64,000 nt of DNA from Endozoicomonas sp. NE40 (GTDB lineage: Bacteria > Pseudomonadota > Gammaproteobacteria > Pseudomonadales > Endozoicomonadaceae), in the NCBI RefSeq assembly GCF_040549045.1, contig NZ_JBEWTB010000002.1:2139501-2203500 (forward strand), given 5' to 3'. The notes below the pieces were generated by a model. That model was given only the letters and a program-made list of their open reading frames with translations. It was not told the DNA's origin and ran no database searches. The position numbers and the translations under genes were made by a program. Shown here one piece after another: positions 55,245 through 63,908 of the stretch. Each line of letters begins with the position of its first letter. The first letter of the stretch is position 1.

Positions 55245-58200
55245 ATGCGTTTCCTCATCTTTCTTCTGGCACCTTGGTTCTTCTTTTCCGCTTTTCTCAG
55301 TGCCAGTAATGAAGGCTACTACCGGTATCCCAGTATTCATAAAAACACGGTGGTCTTCTCAGCAGAAGGTGATCTGTGGAAAACAACACTGACAGGGGGG
55401 ACAGCCACACGTCTGACCACCAATCACGGCCGGGAAGTGTTACCGGCTATTTCTCCGGATGGTCAACAGGTGGCATTTCTTGCCGAATACGACGGGCCTG
55501 ACAATCTCTACACCATGCCAATAGCCGGAGGGCTGCCAAAACGACTGACCTATTCAGAAGGTCAGGTGATTCCCCGGGGCTGGATTAATGACGGGCAGAT
55601 TCTTTACGCCACCAATGAGCGAACCGTGTTTGGTGAAAACTTTCAGCTGGTCACGCTGGACACTGAAACCCGTGAGCGACACTGGATACCCCTGGCTCAG
55701 GCCTTCGAAGGCAGCTTTGGCGCTGGCTCGACCAATAGCCCGGACAGCAGCAGAGCACTCTTTTTTACCCGCCTTTCTGGCCCCTTCCACAATATCAGGC
55801 ACTATCAGGGAGGAACCGCTCAAAATATCTGGAAATATCTTGAGGGTAAGGAAGCCGTCCCACTCACCAAAGACTTCCCCGGCACCAGCCGACACCCTCT
55901 GTTCTGGAATCAACGGGTTTATTTTGTCAGTGACCGGGACGGAAGTGGCAATCTGTGGTCAATGGACACGGATGGCCAGAACCTGATTCAGCATACCTTT
56001 CATAAGGGTCTGGATATCGAGTATCCGGCACAGGACGACGGTCAGTTTGTTTACCAGCTGGGGCCAGACCTCTACACTTTAGACCTGAAGCAGACTGACG
56101 CTAAACCAGAAAAAATTCAGATAACACTCGCTTCAGACTTTGAGCAACGGCGGCCACACTGGCTGCACTGGCCCGCTGCTTATCTTTCCGGCTATAACCT
56201 GTCTCCAGACTCTACCCAGCTGGCATTGACTGCACGGGGGCAGATAACCCTGCTGCCTGTGAAAGATGGCCGGACGGTTTCCATTCCCAGTCCGGGAAAA
56301 GACGTTTTTTTTCAATCCGCTCAGCATTTAACCCACTCCCGTCACCTTCTGGGGCTGGCTTCAGAAGGCATTTATCAGTCGTTCTGGTTGCTGCCAGCTG
56401 ATGGCAGCAACCAGCCCGTAAAAATTCATCAAACGGACAAAACGATCATTGAAGCTCCGGTTATCTCACCGGATAACGAATTTTTCGCCTGGACGGATTC
56501 TGATGCGACCGTATGGCTGACCCATATTCAATCGGGCACGACAGAAGCCATCAGGCAATTTGAACCACAGGATACCTATCCCGGTCAGTTCAGCTGGTCT
56601 CCGGACAGTCAGTGGTTAACCTTTTCCAGCCCGGCCAGCAACCGTAAAAAACAGATCTATCTGTTCAGCCTCTCCGACAATCAACTGACAGCAATTACCA
56701 GCGATCGTACTGACAGCGGCTTTCCCGTCTGGAGTCCCAGCGGCAAATGGCTGATGTTTATCTCAGAGCGATTCTTCCACTCCAAAGTACAGAACCCTTT
56801 CGGATCGAATCAGCCAGAACCTTATTCAGACACAAACCGTGGTCTGTTCATGGTAGCCATGGACCCGGAGGCAATCTGGCCTTTTGAGCCTGAAAATGAA
56901 GTCCTGCAGCAGAAAATTGCCCGGCTTATGGAAAACGAGCAACAGGGAGAACCCTCTGAAGAAGAACAGCCTCAGCGCATTACTGTTGAACTAAATGGAC
57001 TGCAGGATCGCCTGTACCAGATGCCTGTCCCTCCCGGCAATTATTATGGTCTTGGTTTCACAGATGGTTATCTGTTCTGGGGGGAACCGGACTCTGAAAA
57101 TACGTTCACACTTTACAGTCTGGAAGTTGGTAATGCCCCGGACAATCAACCCTTCATTGTTGCTTCAGGTCTCACGGGTTATCAGCCGTCCAAATACGGA
57201 GAACAGCTCCTGATCCATGGTGACAATGACGAGTTCGCCCTGATTCCTGTTGGCGTGCCTGAAAGCAATATTGAAATTAATCCTTTATCCCTTGAGCAAT
57301 GGCGGGTTTACGTTTCTCCACAGGACGAATGGCGACAACTGTTGTTTAACGTCTGGTCTCTGCTGGGGAATCAGTTTGCTGACCGTTCAATGAATAGCAC
57401 AGACTGGCCGGCACAGCTGGATACTCACCTGCAGATGTTGAACCGGGTTACAAACCGAAGTGACCTGAATCACCTTATTGGCAGCATGATCGGTCAGCTG
57501 GGGGTGCTTCATCTGGAGATTGACGGAGGTGACCTGCGATTCAACGACAAGTGGAGTATAGAAAGCTCTCTGGGGGCTCTCTTCTCAATGGAGGACAAAG
57601 GGTTACTCATTGATCAAATTTATAAAACTGACCCTGATTTTCCCCTGAAACGCTCCCCGTTAGCCCGTCCTGGCATCCAGATTGAAGAAGGAGACAACAT
57701 TACAGCCATCAACAACCTGCCGCTGGATCATCAGCAACCGATAGAAGAACGGTTAACGTTCAAAGAAAACCAGCAGGTGTTGCTGACCGTTAAAAAGCCG
57801 GGCATTCCAGACCCCATAGAGCAGATTGTCTGGCCAATATTGCCTCAGGAATCTGCCAGGCTACGCTACGACTCCTGGATGTACGACCGGCAACAGCGCA
57901 CCGAACATCAGGGGCAGGGAAAGCTTGGCTACGTTCACCTGAGAGGCATGGAGGCCGATAATTTCGAACAGTGGGTGCAACAGTACTATCCCGTCTTTAA
58001 TCGTGGCGGACTAATACTGGATCTGCGCAACAACTCTGGCGGAAACATTGACAGCTGGATTACCAGCCGTCTGCAGAGAAAAGCCATAACGTTCAACAGT
58101 TATATGGGGTCCACCGTGGACTGGAATATGCCATACGCCTTCAGGGGACATATCGTTGTTTTGGTTAACGAGCATACTGCTTCTGATGCGGAAGAACTGG

Positions 58201-58520
58201 CTGAAGACTTGAGGAACCTGGGACTGGCCACCATTATTGGCACTCGCACCTGGGGCGGAAGAATATGGATGTTTTTCTCTGAACTGATGGATCAGGGCTT
58301 TGTGACGGTTCCCTATATTGCAGGCTACAGAGCCAATGGCCGCTGGCTGGCAGAAAACTGGGGCATAGAGCCCGATATTCAGATTGATAATCTGCCCTAT
58401 TCTACCTTCAACGGCAGTGACTCTCAGCTGGACAAGGCTATTCAGTTTCTGCTTGAGAAGCTGGAAAAAGAGCCTGTAGAAACCCCTGCAAGACCTGATT
58501 TCCCGATTGCCCGCCCATAG
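55245..58520 (+). CDS. exported tricorn-like protease (S41 family)
   Basis: 1091 residues. Signal peptide to about residue 20 (FFFSAFLSAS). Then two beta-propeller halves with repeated SPDGQQVAF, SPDSTQLALT, SPDSQWLTF blocks, a C1 helical and PDZ-like region (IQIEEGDNITAINNLPLD), and a C-terminal S41 serine-protease domain. That domain has LILDLRNNSGGNIDSWI and nucleophile serine in NEHTASDAEELAED, then GTRTWGG. The tricorn protease of archaea degrades peptides from the proteasome; bacterial exported members are thought to act in the periplasm. Stands alone between the duplicated autotransporter and the thioredoxin-like gene. Confidence 0.9.
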   Translation: MRFLIFLLAPWFFFSAFLSASNEGYYRYPSIHKNTVVFSAEGDLWKTTLTGGTATRLTTNHGREVLPAISPDGQQVAFLAEYDGPDNLYTMPIAGGLPKRLTYSEGQVIPRGWINDGQILYATNERTVFGENFQLVTLDTETRERHWIPLAQAFEGSFGAGSTNSPDSSRALFFTRLSGPFHNIRHYQGGTAQNIWKYLEGKEAVPLTKDFPGTSRHPLFWNQRVYFVSDRDGSGNLWSMDTDGQNLIQHTFHKGLDIEYPAQDDGQFVYQLGPDLYTLDLKQTDAKPEKIQITLASDFEQRRPHWLHWPAAYLSGYNLSPDSTQLALTARGQITLLPVKDGRTVSIPSPGKDVFFQSAQHLTHSRHLLGLASEGIYQSFWLLPADGSNQPVKIHQTDKTIIEAPVISPDNEFFAWTDSDATVWLTHIQSGTTEAIRQFEPQDTYPGQFSWSPDSQWLTFSSPASNRKKQIYLFSLSDNQLTAITSDRTDSGFPVWSPSGKWLMFISERFFHSKVQNPFGSNQPEPYSDTNRGLFMVAMDPEAIWPFEPENEVLQQKIARLMENEQQGEPSEEEQPQRITVELNGLQDRLYQMPVPPGNYYGLGFTDGYLFWGEPDSENTFTLYSLEVGNAPDNQPFIVASGLTGYQPSKYGEQLLIHGDNDEFALIPVGVPESNIEINPLSLEQWRVYVSPQDEWRQLLFNVWSLLGNQFADRSMNSTDWPAQLDTHLQMLNRVTNRSDLNHLIGSMIGQLGVLHLEIDGGDLRFNDKWSIESSLGALFSMEDKGLLIDQIYKTDPDFPLKRSPLARPGIQIEEGDNITAINNLPLDHQQPIEERLTFKENQQVLLTVKKPGIPDPIEQIVWPILPQESARLRYDSWMYDRQQRTEHQGQGKLGYVHLRGMEADNFEQWVQQYYPVFNRGGLILDLRNNSGGNIDSWITSRLQRKAITFNSYMGSTVDWNMPYAFRGHIVVLVNEHTASDAEELAEDLRNLGLATIIGTRTWGGRIWMFFSELMDQGFVTVPYIAGYRANGRWLAENWGIEPDIQIDNLPYSTFNGSDSQLDKAIQFLLEKLEKEPVETPARPDFPIARP

Positions 58521-58532
58521 TTGATATGGGTG

Positions 58533-59084
58533 TTAATTCCCTCGCCATTTTATTGAACACCCCATGCTGGGCTGCTGATCCTTCGGGCCTTTACCGGTGG
58601 CTGCGATGGTTCGCATGGCATTGAGCAACTCCGGAACCCGGTCAGACGGATCGTCCATTCGGGCATTATCCAGCCTGCCGCGATACTGAAGCCTTCCTTC
58701 CCGATTTAAACCAAAAAAATCGGGCGTACAAACAGCGTCGTATTGTTTGCCGACGGACTGGTCTTCATCAATCAGATAAGGGAAGTCAAAGCCATGCTGG
58801 CTGGCAAACTGTTTCATCTTTTCCGGAGAATCTTCCGGGTACGCTTCGTAGTCATTAGACATAATGGCAAGGACATTAATGCCTTCCGCCATCAGTGAAC
58901 GAGTGTCTTCAGCCAGTCGTTCTGCAATCTTCTGAACATAGGGACAGTGGTTGCAGATAAAAGCGATCAGCAGGCCTTTCTCTCCCAGATAATCACTCAT
59001 GGTATAGCGGTTACCATCAACGTCTTTCAAGGTGAAGTCAGGCGCTTCCCAGTCAAAGTTACAAACCGGTGTATCCAGTAGCAT
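58533..59084 (-). CDS. thioredoxin-like redoxin (AhpC/TSA-type)
   Basis: 183 residues from ATG 59084 (AGAGGG seven bases upstream; the open frame reaches 59126). Redoxin fold with PDFTLKDVDGNRYTMSDY, a CxxC active site FICNHCPYVQK, and FPYLIDEDQSVGKQY. Cytoplasmic by lack of a signal. Members of this subgroup are thiol peroxidases or disulfide reductases. Convergent with the tricorn gene, 12 bases between. Confidence 0.88.
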   Translation of the reverse strand: MLLDTPVCNFDWEAPDFTLKDVDGNRYTMSDYLGEKGLLIAFICNHCPYVQKIAERLAEDTRSLMAEGINVLAIMSNDYEAYPEDSPEKMKQFASQHGFDFPYLIDEDQSVGKQYDAVCTPDFFGLNREGRLQYRGRLDNARMDDPSDRVPELLNAMRTIAATGKGPKDQQPSMGCSIKWRGN

Positions 59085-59202
59085 GATTGCCCTCTCTTTT
59101 TTAGTCAGGAACCTGTCGGACTCCATTTATTTTAACAGTGCAGCCTGATTATGACCGCTATTCAACGCTTTCAGGCGGCATTTTTCAGCTCATGTTTTTC
59201 GA

Positions 59203-59802
59203 TCAGCGGAAAGAATTTACTTTATCCATAAAACGGGTGACCCGGTCCTGATCGACAAAGTTTTCAAAGACCCCATCTTTCTTGAATGTGGTAGCCGTTA
59301 CACAACCGTCGGCTATACTCAGCTGCTCCTGAACGTTTGATACGCACAGGGCGTCCGGACGATGGTTAAACACTGTCGATTTTGCAATGCTGTACAGGTC
59401 ACGATCCCCCATGTAAACCACCGCTTCAGGCACAATGTTAAATAAAGTCTTTACATGACCAGCACCAATACGATGCTGATGGCGAATGCTCTCTCCGGTA
59501 TTCGTATCCCAGACACCAAAGCCACTGGCATAAACACCGGAAAAGATTTCACGAACAAACAACCCGTCTACCGCTTTGGCAAGATCAAATGAGGCCACCG
59601 TGTCCCAGAGAACATTGACACCATAAGGAACCGTGATATCAGATTTCAGTTCGCCAATGGTGCGAGCCATTGCTGCGGTGGTTTCCGGTTCCACTCTTGT
59701 CAGATAGGGCAGGCTGAACTCATTTGAAAACATCACAGCGTCAACGCCACCATTTTGCAGAGCAAGCAGATCTTCCCCTGCCTTATCAATGTAGTGGTTT
59801 AA
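59203..59802 (-). pseudogene. BtpA/SgcQ-family gene truncated at its 5' end
   Basis: The frame is open from the IS boundary at about 59802 to the stop at 59203 (about 199 codons). Segments GGVDAVMFSNEFSLP, EPETTAAMARTIGEL, PYGVNVLWDT and FVREIFSGVYA match the TIM-barrel BtpA family (photosystem I biogenesis factor in cyanobacteria, SgcQ in E. coli). Normal members have about 60-70 more N-terminal residues, including the GMVHL start. These are cut off by the left end of an IS3-type element, so the product is probably inactive. An internal start (GTG 59736) could still yield a fragment. Confidence 0.8.
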
Positions 59803-60000
59803 TGATCTCGGACACCATTTTAGGTGGTAAAGTTGTCACCTTAGAAGAGGTGTTCAATGACAAGAAAACGTCGTTCATATACAGCAGAATTTAAACTGGA
59901 AGCTGCCACACTGGTTCTTGATCAAGGGTATTCAGTACCTGAAGCCAGCAAATCGCTTGGCCTGAATGAGAACGTTCTGCGCCGGTGGGTAAAACAGTTA
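59803..60000 (+). mobile_element. left-end fragment of an IS3-type element
   Basis: Begins TGATCTCGGACACCATTT, then a leader and orfA start ATG 59857 (59857-60030 with the fused tail). The 49 native residues MTRKRRSYTAEFKLEA...LRRWVKQL form an IS3-type OrfA helix-turn-helix. At 60001 the element is cut by the IS701-type end, giving a chimeric GLVLQLHIQ tail and a stop. OrfB and the right end are absent from the window. The left end interrupts the BtpA gene. Confidence 0.85.
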
Positions 60001-61399
60001 GGGCTAGTCCTACAGCTGCACATTCAGTAAATATTGACTTCGCCAGTGCAGCACAGGGGCTGAGTACTGATGTTTGCGCCTGAATATCGACCAATGCAAC
60101 ACATGATCAATGCAATGGCATGGTAACAACCAGACCATTGTTCCGATGATTAACTTGCGAAGCTCCTGCAAGGTCAATGATATTATCCCAGTATCATCTG
60201 TTTTTTTTCATGCCGAGCTCTCGTTAACGCCAAAAAGGTTTGAGCCAGCATGACAAGTGTCATGTGTCGATACCAGGAATTCCAGTTTCTGACTTCATAC
60301 TGATCCATGCCCAGCATGTCTTTGGCTTCTTCAAAACAGGTTTCTATGGCCCAACGCTGTCCAGATGCTTCTACAAGGCCCCTTAAGCTTGATTTATGTG
60401 CGGGAGCACAGCAACGAAAGATAACTACTTCATCCAGGTCTACTGAGGCGACGGGCTTTCTAAAAAGCAAACTGTGCTGCCAGCCTTCTGGTTCACAGCC
60501 ATTAATCGGAATCACACACCATTGGTAAAGCCGTGCTCCTTTTGTTCCAGCACCACTCGACAGTGTTTCCCATTCGGCACTTTTCAGTAGTTCTTTTGCC
60601 AATGCGCGAGCCTTCTTCTGAACGTGTCCCACCCAGGCATAATGTTTTCCTGTGATGCCAAGAACATAGGGCTGCTGACGGTCTTCAAGATGCTTTCGTA
60701 AGTGAGAGCTTTCACCATAAACACTGTCGCCAAGAACCCAGTCTGGCATCATGCCTTGATCCAAAGCGGCAAGTAACATCTGTTCAGCCAGTTCTGTTTT
60801 GGTTTGGTTTGGTTTGAAAACTGACTGATTCAGGAACTCCTGCTCGATGGCAACGGGGAGGATCGTTTGTCCATGATTCAGGCAGGTAAAGTCGAGTGTC
60901 CAGTAAACAATGTTCTTCTTTGGTAGTACAAGCGAGATAAACAGCAACCTGACTATTTTCAATTCGACCTGCAGTACCACTGTATTGCCGCTGAACACCG
61001 CAAGAGTGTTTGCCCTATTTGATAAAGCCTGTTTCATCTACGACTGGTGAGTAGCTTTTGCCTGATAGAAACGCCAGATGCTCATGGAGAAGCTCTGCAC
61101 GAATTGCTTCCTGATCCCAAACGGCACGACTAAGAAGGTGCTGATAGAGAAAAGGGTGACTATGACCTGCGAATTCAGCCATTTGCCACGTGTTATGCCT
61201 GGGTATGTGGCTCAGTAGACCCAGTACATAATCATGAATGGTATCGCTAGTTGGTTTTCTGGAGCAGTGTTTTGCAGCGAGCTTTAACAGGTGATCCAGA
61301 AGGCTGGTATCAATATCAAATAATGAACTAGACATAATGCTAACCCCGAGTACGGGATTAGCTTAGCTCATTATTTAAGTGCAGCTGTAGGACTAGACC
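60001..61399 (-). mobile_element. IS701-family insertion sequence, decayed
   Basis: About 1.4 kb bounded by inverted ends GGGCTAGTCCTACAGCTGCAC (60001-60021) and GTGCAGCTGTAGGACTAGACC (61379-61399), one mismatch in 21. The flanks are TTA on the left and TAA on the right, and no direct target duplication is seen. It holds one broken transposase gene on the minus strand. About 150 non-coding bases lie after the transposase stop. Confidence 0.88.
60183..61335 (-). pseudogene. IS701-family transposase, broken by a stop and a frameshift
   Basis: DDE transposase in two frames. The first part (61335-61015) ends at a TAG where the family has a second lysine (VVDETGFIK, then stop, then GKHSCGVQRQYSGTAG in the same frame). 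The frame then shifts at a tandem CCAAA repeat (about 60795-60815, extra 10 bases) so the rest continues at KPNQTKTELAEQM. Catalytic D (VDETGF), D (VLGDSVYGE) and E (RWAIETCFEEAKDMLG) positions survive, but no single protein can be made. The end of the gene is intact (KKQMILG). Confidence 0.87.
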
Positions 61400-61414
61400 T
61401 AAATGCCAGATACG

Positions 61415-61449
61415 AAAAAGCCCGAAGCGTTTACTAACGCTTCGGGCTT
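61415..61449 (-). terminator. terminator of the disrupted tRNA-Thr
   Basis: On the minus strand AAGCCCGAAGCG, an eight-base loop, CGCTTCGGGCTT, then TTT. It lies just after the tRNA 3' end, as expected for a tRNA gene. Confidence 0.85.
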
Positions 61450-61458
61450 CATCATGTT

Positions 61459-61503
61459 TGGTGCCGGCACCAAGAGTCGAACTCGGGACCCACTGATTAC
61501 AAG
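61459..61503 (-). other. attachment site: 3' part of tRNA-Thr(UGU)
   Basis: The minus strand reads CTTGTAATCAGTGGG, the T-arm CCGAGTTCGACTCTTGG and the acceptor TGCCGGCACCA. It holds tRNA positions 32-76, including the anticodon TGT and encoded CCA. The 5' half (acceptor 5' strand, D-arm) is absent: after CAAG the sequence changes to CTGACCC. This is the usual scar of a tyrosine-integrase element inserted in a tRNA gene. A complete tRNA-Thr should lie at the far end of the element, outside the window. Confidence 0.9.
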
Positions 61504-61533
61504 CTGACCCAGATCACAACACAAGCCATTGAT

Positions 61534-62811
61534 TTATAAAGGTTCTTGATTATCTGAATCATCCTGTGACACCTTTGTGACACTTTTAGACAATCTCGCT
61601 GCTGCATCTGCAGCGTTCTTCTGTTGAACCTTTCTTCCGTCCAGGTAAAGCATGGTGGTGCTGATGCTGTCGTGATCTGCAAGTTGTTGCACAGAGTAAG
61701 GATCGGTTCCGTTCAACAATAACTGAGTGATCATTGTAGCCCGCATTCCCCAGTGGAAAGGTTTTAGTTTGGGCAGTCCGGCTGCTCTGCAGGCTCGGGT
61801 TGCCTGAGACGATACGTCACTGGTGTCGCTATACCACTGTCTGCCATCACCCTTGTCCAGCCAGTACTTTTCGTTTTCATTTCTCTCGGCCAGATCTTTT
61901 TCCAGAAACTCGTACAGCTCATCATTAATGGGTTTGTCAGGCCATTTATCTTTTTTATTTTCCCAACCCAGTTCTTCATTATCGCGGATTTTAATAATCC
62001 GCCGTTTCATATCAATGCAGTTCAGTGGCAGTTGCCAGATAGCCCCCAGACGCAGCAATGATTGAGTAGCTACCATATAGGCCCGCAGCAAATTCCGCAT
62101 ATCACGAATCAGTCGCTCATTGTCTGCCCGTTGTCTGCCAGTCAGGTCTTCAGATCGTTTAGCCAGCCCACGCTTATATTCACTGATAATAAATTGCTTG
62201 AGCTTTTCCAGTTCAGAAAGCTCCAGGGTTTTCATATCTTTCTTCTTAACCTTGGGAGCATTCACTTTGGGCTTATGCTTTAGAATCCTTTGATCGTAGA
62301 AACACCATCGAAGAAAGACCCGTAGTTGTCTGGCATGGACATTCTGACTGGTGACAGCCATGAGCTTTCCACTCTTACCAGGTAAGGTTTTCAAATGCTT
62401 AAGGAACTTAACTTCATGCTCTTTATCGTAATCCCGAACCCGATGATTTTGATTCGCCTGGATGTAATACTTGATCGTGTTCTTGTAGGATTTAACCGTC
62501 TCTTCTGATCGATGTATCTTTACTTCATCCAACCAAACCCTACTGGCCTGCTGAACTGTCCAGTTATTCTTAGCCTGCTGTTTCTTCGCTCTCTCTGCTT
62601 TCTCGGCCTCACTGGCCCGTTGAATCTTTCTACCCTGTTCCTGATAAAGCTCCATCAGCTTCAGCTGTTTATCCATATCAGACAAATGGCTCAAAGAATC
62701 AACAGAACATAGCGTCCGCCGAACACCCCGCCGACCTTTCTCCCAACCGCCCTCTGGTGGGAACTCTCCGACCCATTTATCGCCTCGTTTGGAAAACAGC
62801 TTCCTGGACAT
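61534..62811 (-). CDS. int: tyrosine-family site-specific integrase
   Basis: 425 residues. An N-terminal Arm-type and SAM-like core-binding region (about 85-190, VWLDEVKIHRSEETVKSYK), then the catalytic domain. Catalytic residues visible: R in QSLLRLGAIWQL, H-x-x-R in HWGMRATMI, H in LADHDSISTT and the nucleophile tyrosine in MLYLDG. It inserts and excises the element at the adjacent tRNA-Thr. Transcribed toward the attachment site. Its ATG overlaps the repressor stop by one base (TAATG), so translation is probably coupled to that gene. Confidence 0.95.
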   Translation of the reverse strand: MSRKLFSKRGDKWVGEFPPEGGWEKGRRGVRRTLCSVDSLSHLSDMDKQLKLMELYQEQGRKIQRASEAEKAERAKKQQAKNNWTVQQASRVWLDEVKIHRSEETVKSYKNTIKYYIQANQNHRVRDYDKEHEVKFLKHLKTLPGKSGKLMAVTSQNVHARQLRVFLRWCFYDQRILKHKPKVNAPKVKKKDMKTLELSELEKLKQFIISEYKRGLAKRSEDLTGRQRADNERLIRDMRNLLRAYMVATQSLLRLGAIWQLPLNCIDMKRRIIKIRDNEELGWENKKDKWPDKPINDELYEFLEKDLAERNENEKYWLDKGDGRQWYSDTSDVSSQATRACRAAGLPKLKPFHWGMRATMITQLLLNGTDPYSVQQLADHDSISTTMLYLDGRKVQQKNAADAAARLSKSVTKVSQDDSDNQEPL

Positions 62812-63413
62812 TATCGGGCTCCGAACCAGGCAGGTGTGCCAATGATTTCCAGGTCATCCACCTCAACCTCAAAAGGCAGATACTTATCACTGCCCGATCT
62901 GACCTCTACACAGCCTTTAGCCGGGTTTAACTGGATGTATCGAAGAAACAGTTGTTCTTCATCCTTAACCCGGATCAGGGCCATTCCGTTTGGTTGCTTG
63001 TTCATTGTGTTGATCACAATGTACGAATCTCTGTGAATAGACGGCTCCATACAATCGCTGGTCTCGTGGTACATCACTGCCTTTTCAACAGGAACCCCCA
63101 AAACATTGACCAGGTAATTACGGTCAAATAGAAACGGGGCTTTAACTTCAAATCCGATGAATGGAATAGCCACATAACCTGACGCATTTTGAATACCACT
63201 CGGATCACCTTTACCGGTGGCCAGCCAGTCAATCGTTACGCCAGCCGCATCAGCAATAGCTGATATCTGCGTCAGCCCGGGACTCTTAATCTCATCACGA
63301 ATGAGCCTTGATTGTTGCGATGGGCTGATGCCTGTCAGCTGCTGTAATGCACTGGAGCCCCCCAGTTTTTTCTGAATGAACTGGACTCTCTCGCCAAGGG
63401 TTTCCATTTGCAT
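62811..63413 (-). CDS. phage-type repressor (HTH plus S24-like C-terminal domain)
   Basis: 200 residues from ATG 63413, chosen because AAGGTGAT lies upstream; ATG 63431 has no ribosome site. N-terminal XRE-type helix-turn-helix (LGERVQFIQKKLGG, then GISPSQQSRLIRD). The C-terminal LexA-like fold has SDCMEPSIHRDSYIVI where self-cleaving members have (G/S)DSMEP. The nucleophile serine is therefore cysteine here, and the usual lysine segment appears as EEQLFLRYIQ with arginine. Autocleavage may be lost or altered. Sits in front of the integrase, overlapping by one base. Confidence 0.9.
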   Translation of the reverse strand: MQMETLGERVQFIQKKLGGSSALQQLTGISPSQQSRLIRDEIKSPGLTQISAIADAAGVTIDWLATGKGDPSGIQNASGYVAIPFIGFEVKAPFLFDRNYLVNVLGVPVEKAVMYHETSDCMEPSIHRDSYIVINTMNKQPNGMALIRVKDEEQLFLRYIQLNPAKGCVEVRSGSDKYLPFEVEVDDLEIIGTPAWFGAR

Positions 63414-63452
63414 GGCGCTATCACCTTTCATGATTCAAAACTAATACGCGAA

Positions 63453-63552
63453 AATATTGCAAATAATGTTGACTTTCCCAGTAAAGGGCTTAATCTACAT
63501 ATATGCAATATTAGTGATTATTTGCGATTTTTAATAAATATTAGCAAATATT
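63453..63552. promoter_or_regulatory. operator cluster and rightward promoter of the element
   Basis: Three related AT-rich sites: AATATTGCAAATAAT (63453-63467), TGCAATATTAGTGATTATTTGC (63504-63525, GCAAATAAT on the other strand), and AATATTAGCAAATATT (63537-63552). They share GCAAATA(A/T)T and are probably bound by the repressor. TTGACT (63469-63474) and TAATCT (63491-63496), 16 bases apart, make a likely rightward promoter within the cluster. Confidence 0.6.
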
Positions 63553-63596
63553 TTTCCTTAACCGAGAAGTTTTAGCAGAACAGGGATAACAGGGCA

Positions 63597-63908
63597 ATGA
63601 CAAATAATGAACTATCAGAACTTCTTACCACATTACTGCAACGGCTCAGCCAGGGAGAGAGCATCGATATCCGCCACGACCAGATGTATCCCCTCAAAGT
63701 GGTTCTGGCCCGGCTGGATATATCCAAGCCTACGTTGATGAAAGCCATCCGGTCTGGCGAATTCCCGGAACCAACCGTCGTCTGTGGTCAGGATCGCTGG
63801 CCATCGTATGCCATCAATCAATACCTCTGGAAAAAAACGCCACACATTCAGAAAACAGAAGAACTGCGCCAACAGGCGGCCCAGGCTCTGGCGCAGGAGA
63901 ACTCCTGA
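63597..63908 (+). CDS. AlpA-like DNA-binding regulator / excisionase-type protein
   Basis: 103 residues. The C-terminal part is an AlpA/MerR-like winged helix: PLKVVLARLDISKPTLMKAI then RSGEFPEPTVV and RWPSYAINQYL. The first 30 residues are an acidic helix. Such small proteins act as excisionases or early activators on islands and satellites. First gene rightward of the operators; its stop overlaps the next ATG (TGATG). Confidence 0.8.
   Translation: MTNNELSELLTTLLQRLSQGESIDIRHDQMYPLKVVLARLDISKPTLMKAIRSGEFPEPTVVCGQDRWPSYAINQYLWKKTPHIQKTEELRQQAAQALAQENS

Noticed and set aside
59998..61402. TTAG / CTAA as a target-site duplication of the IS701 element
   Set aside because: The two are inverted complements, extending the terminal repeats, not a direct duplication.
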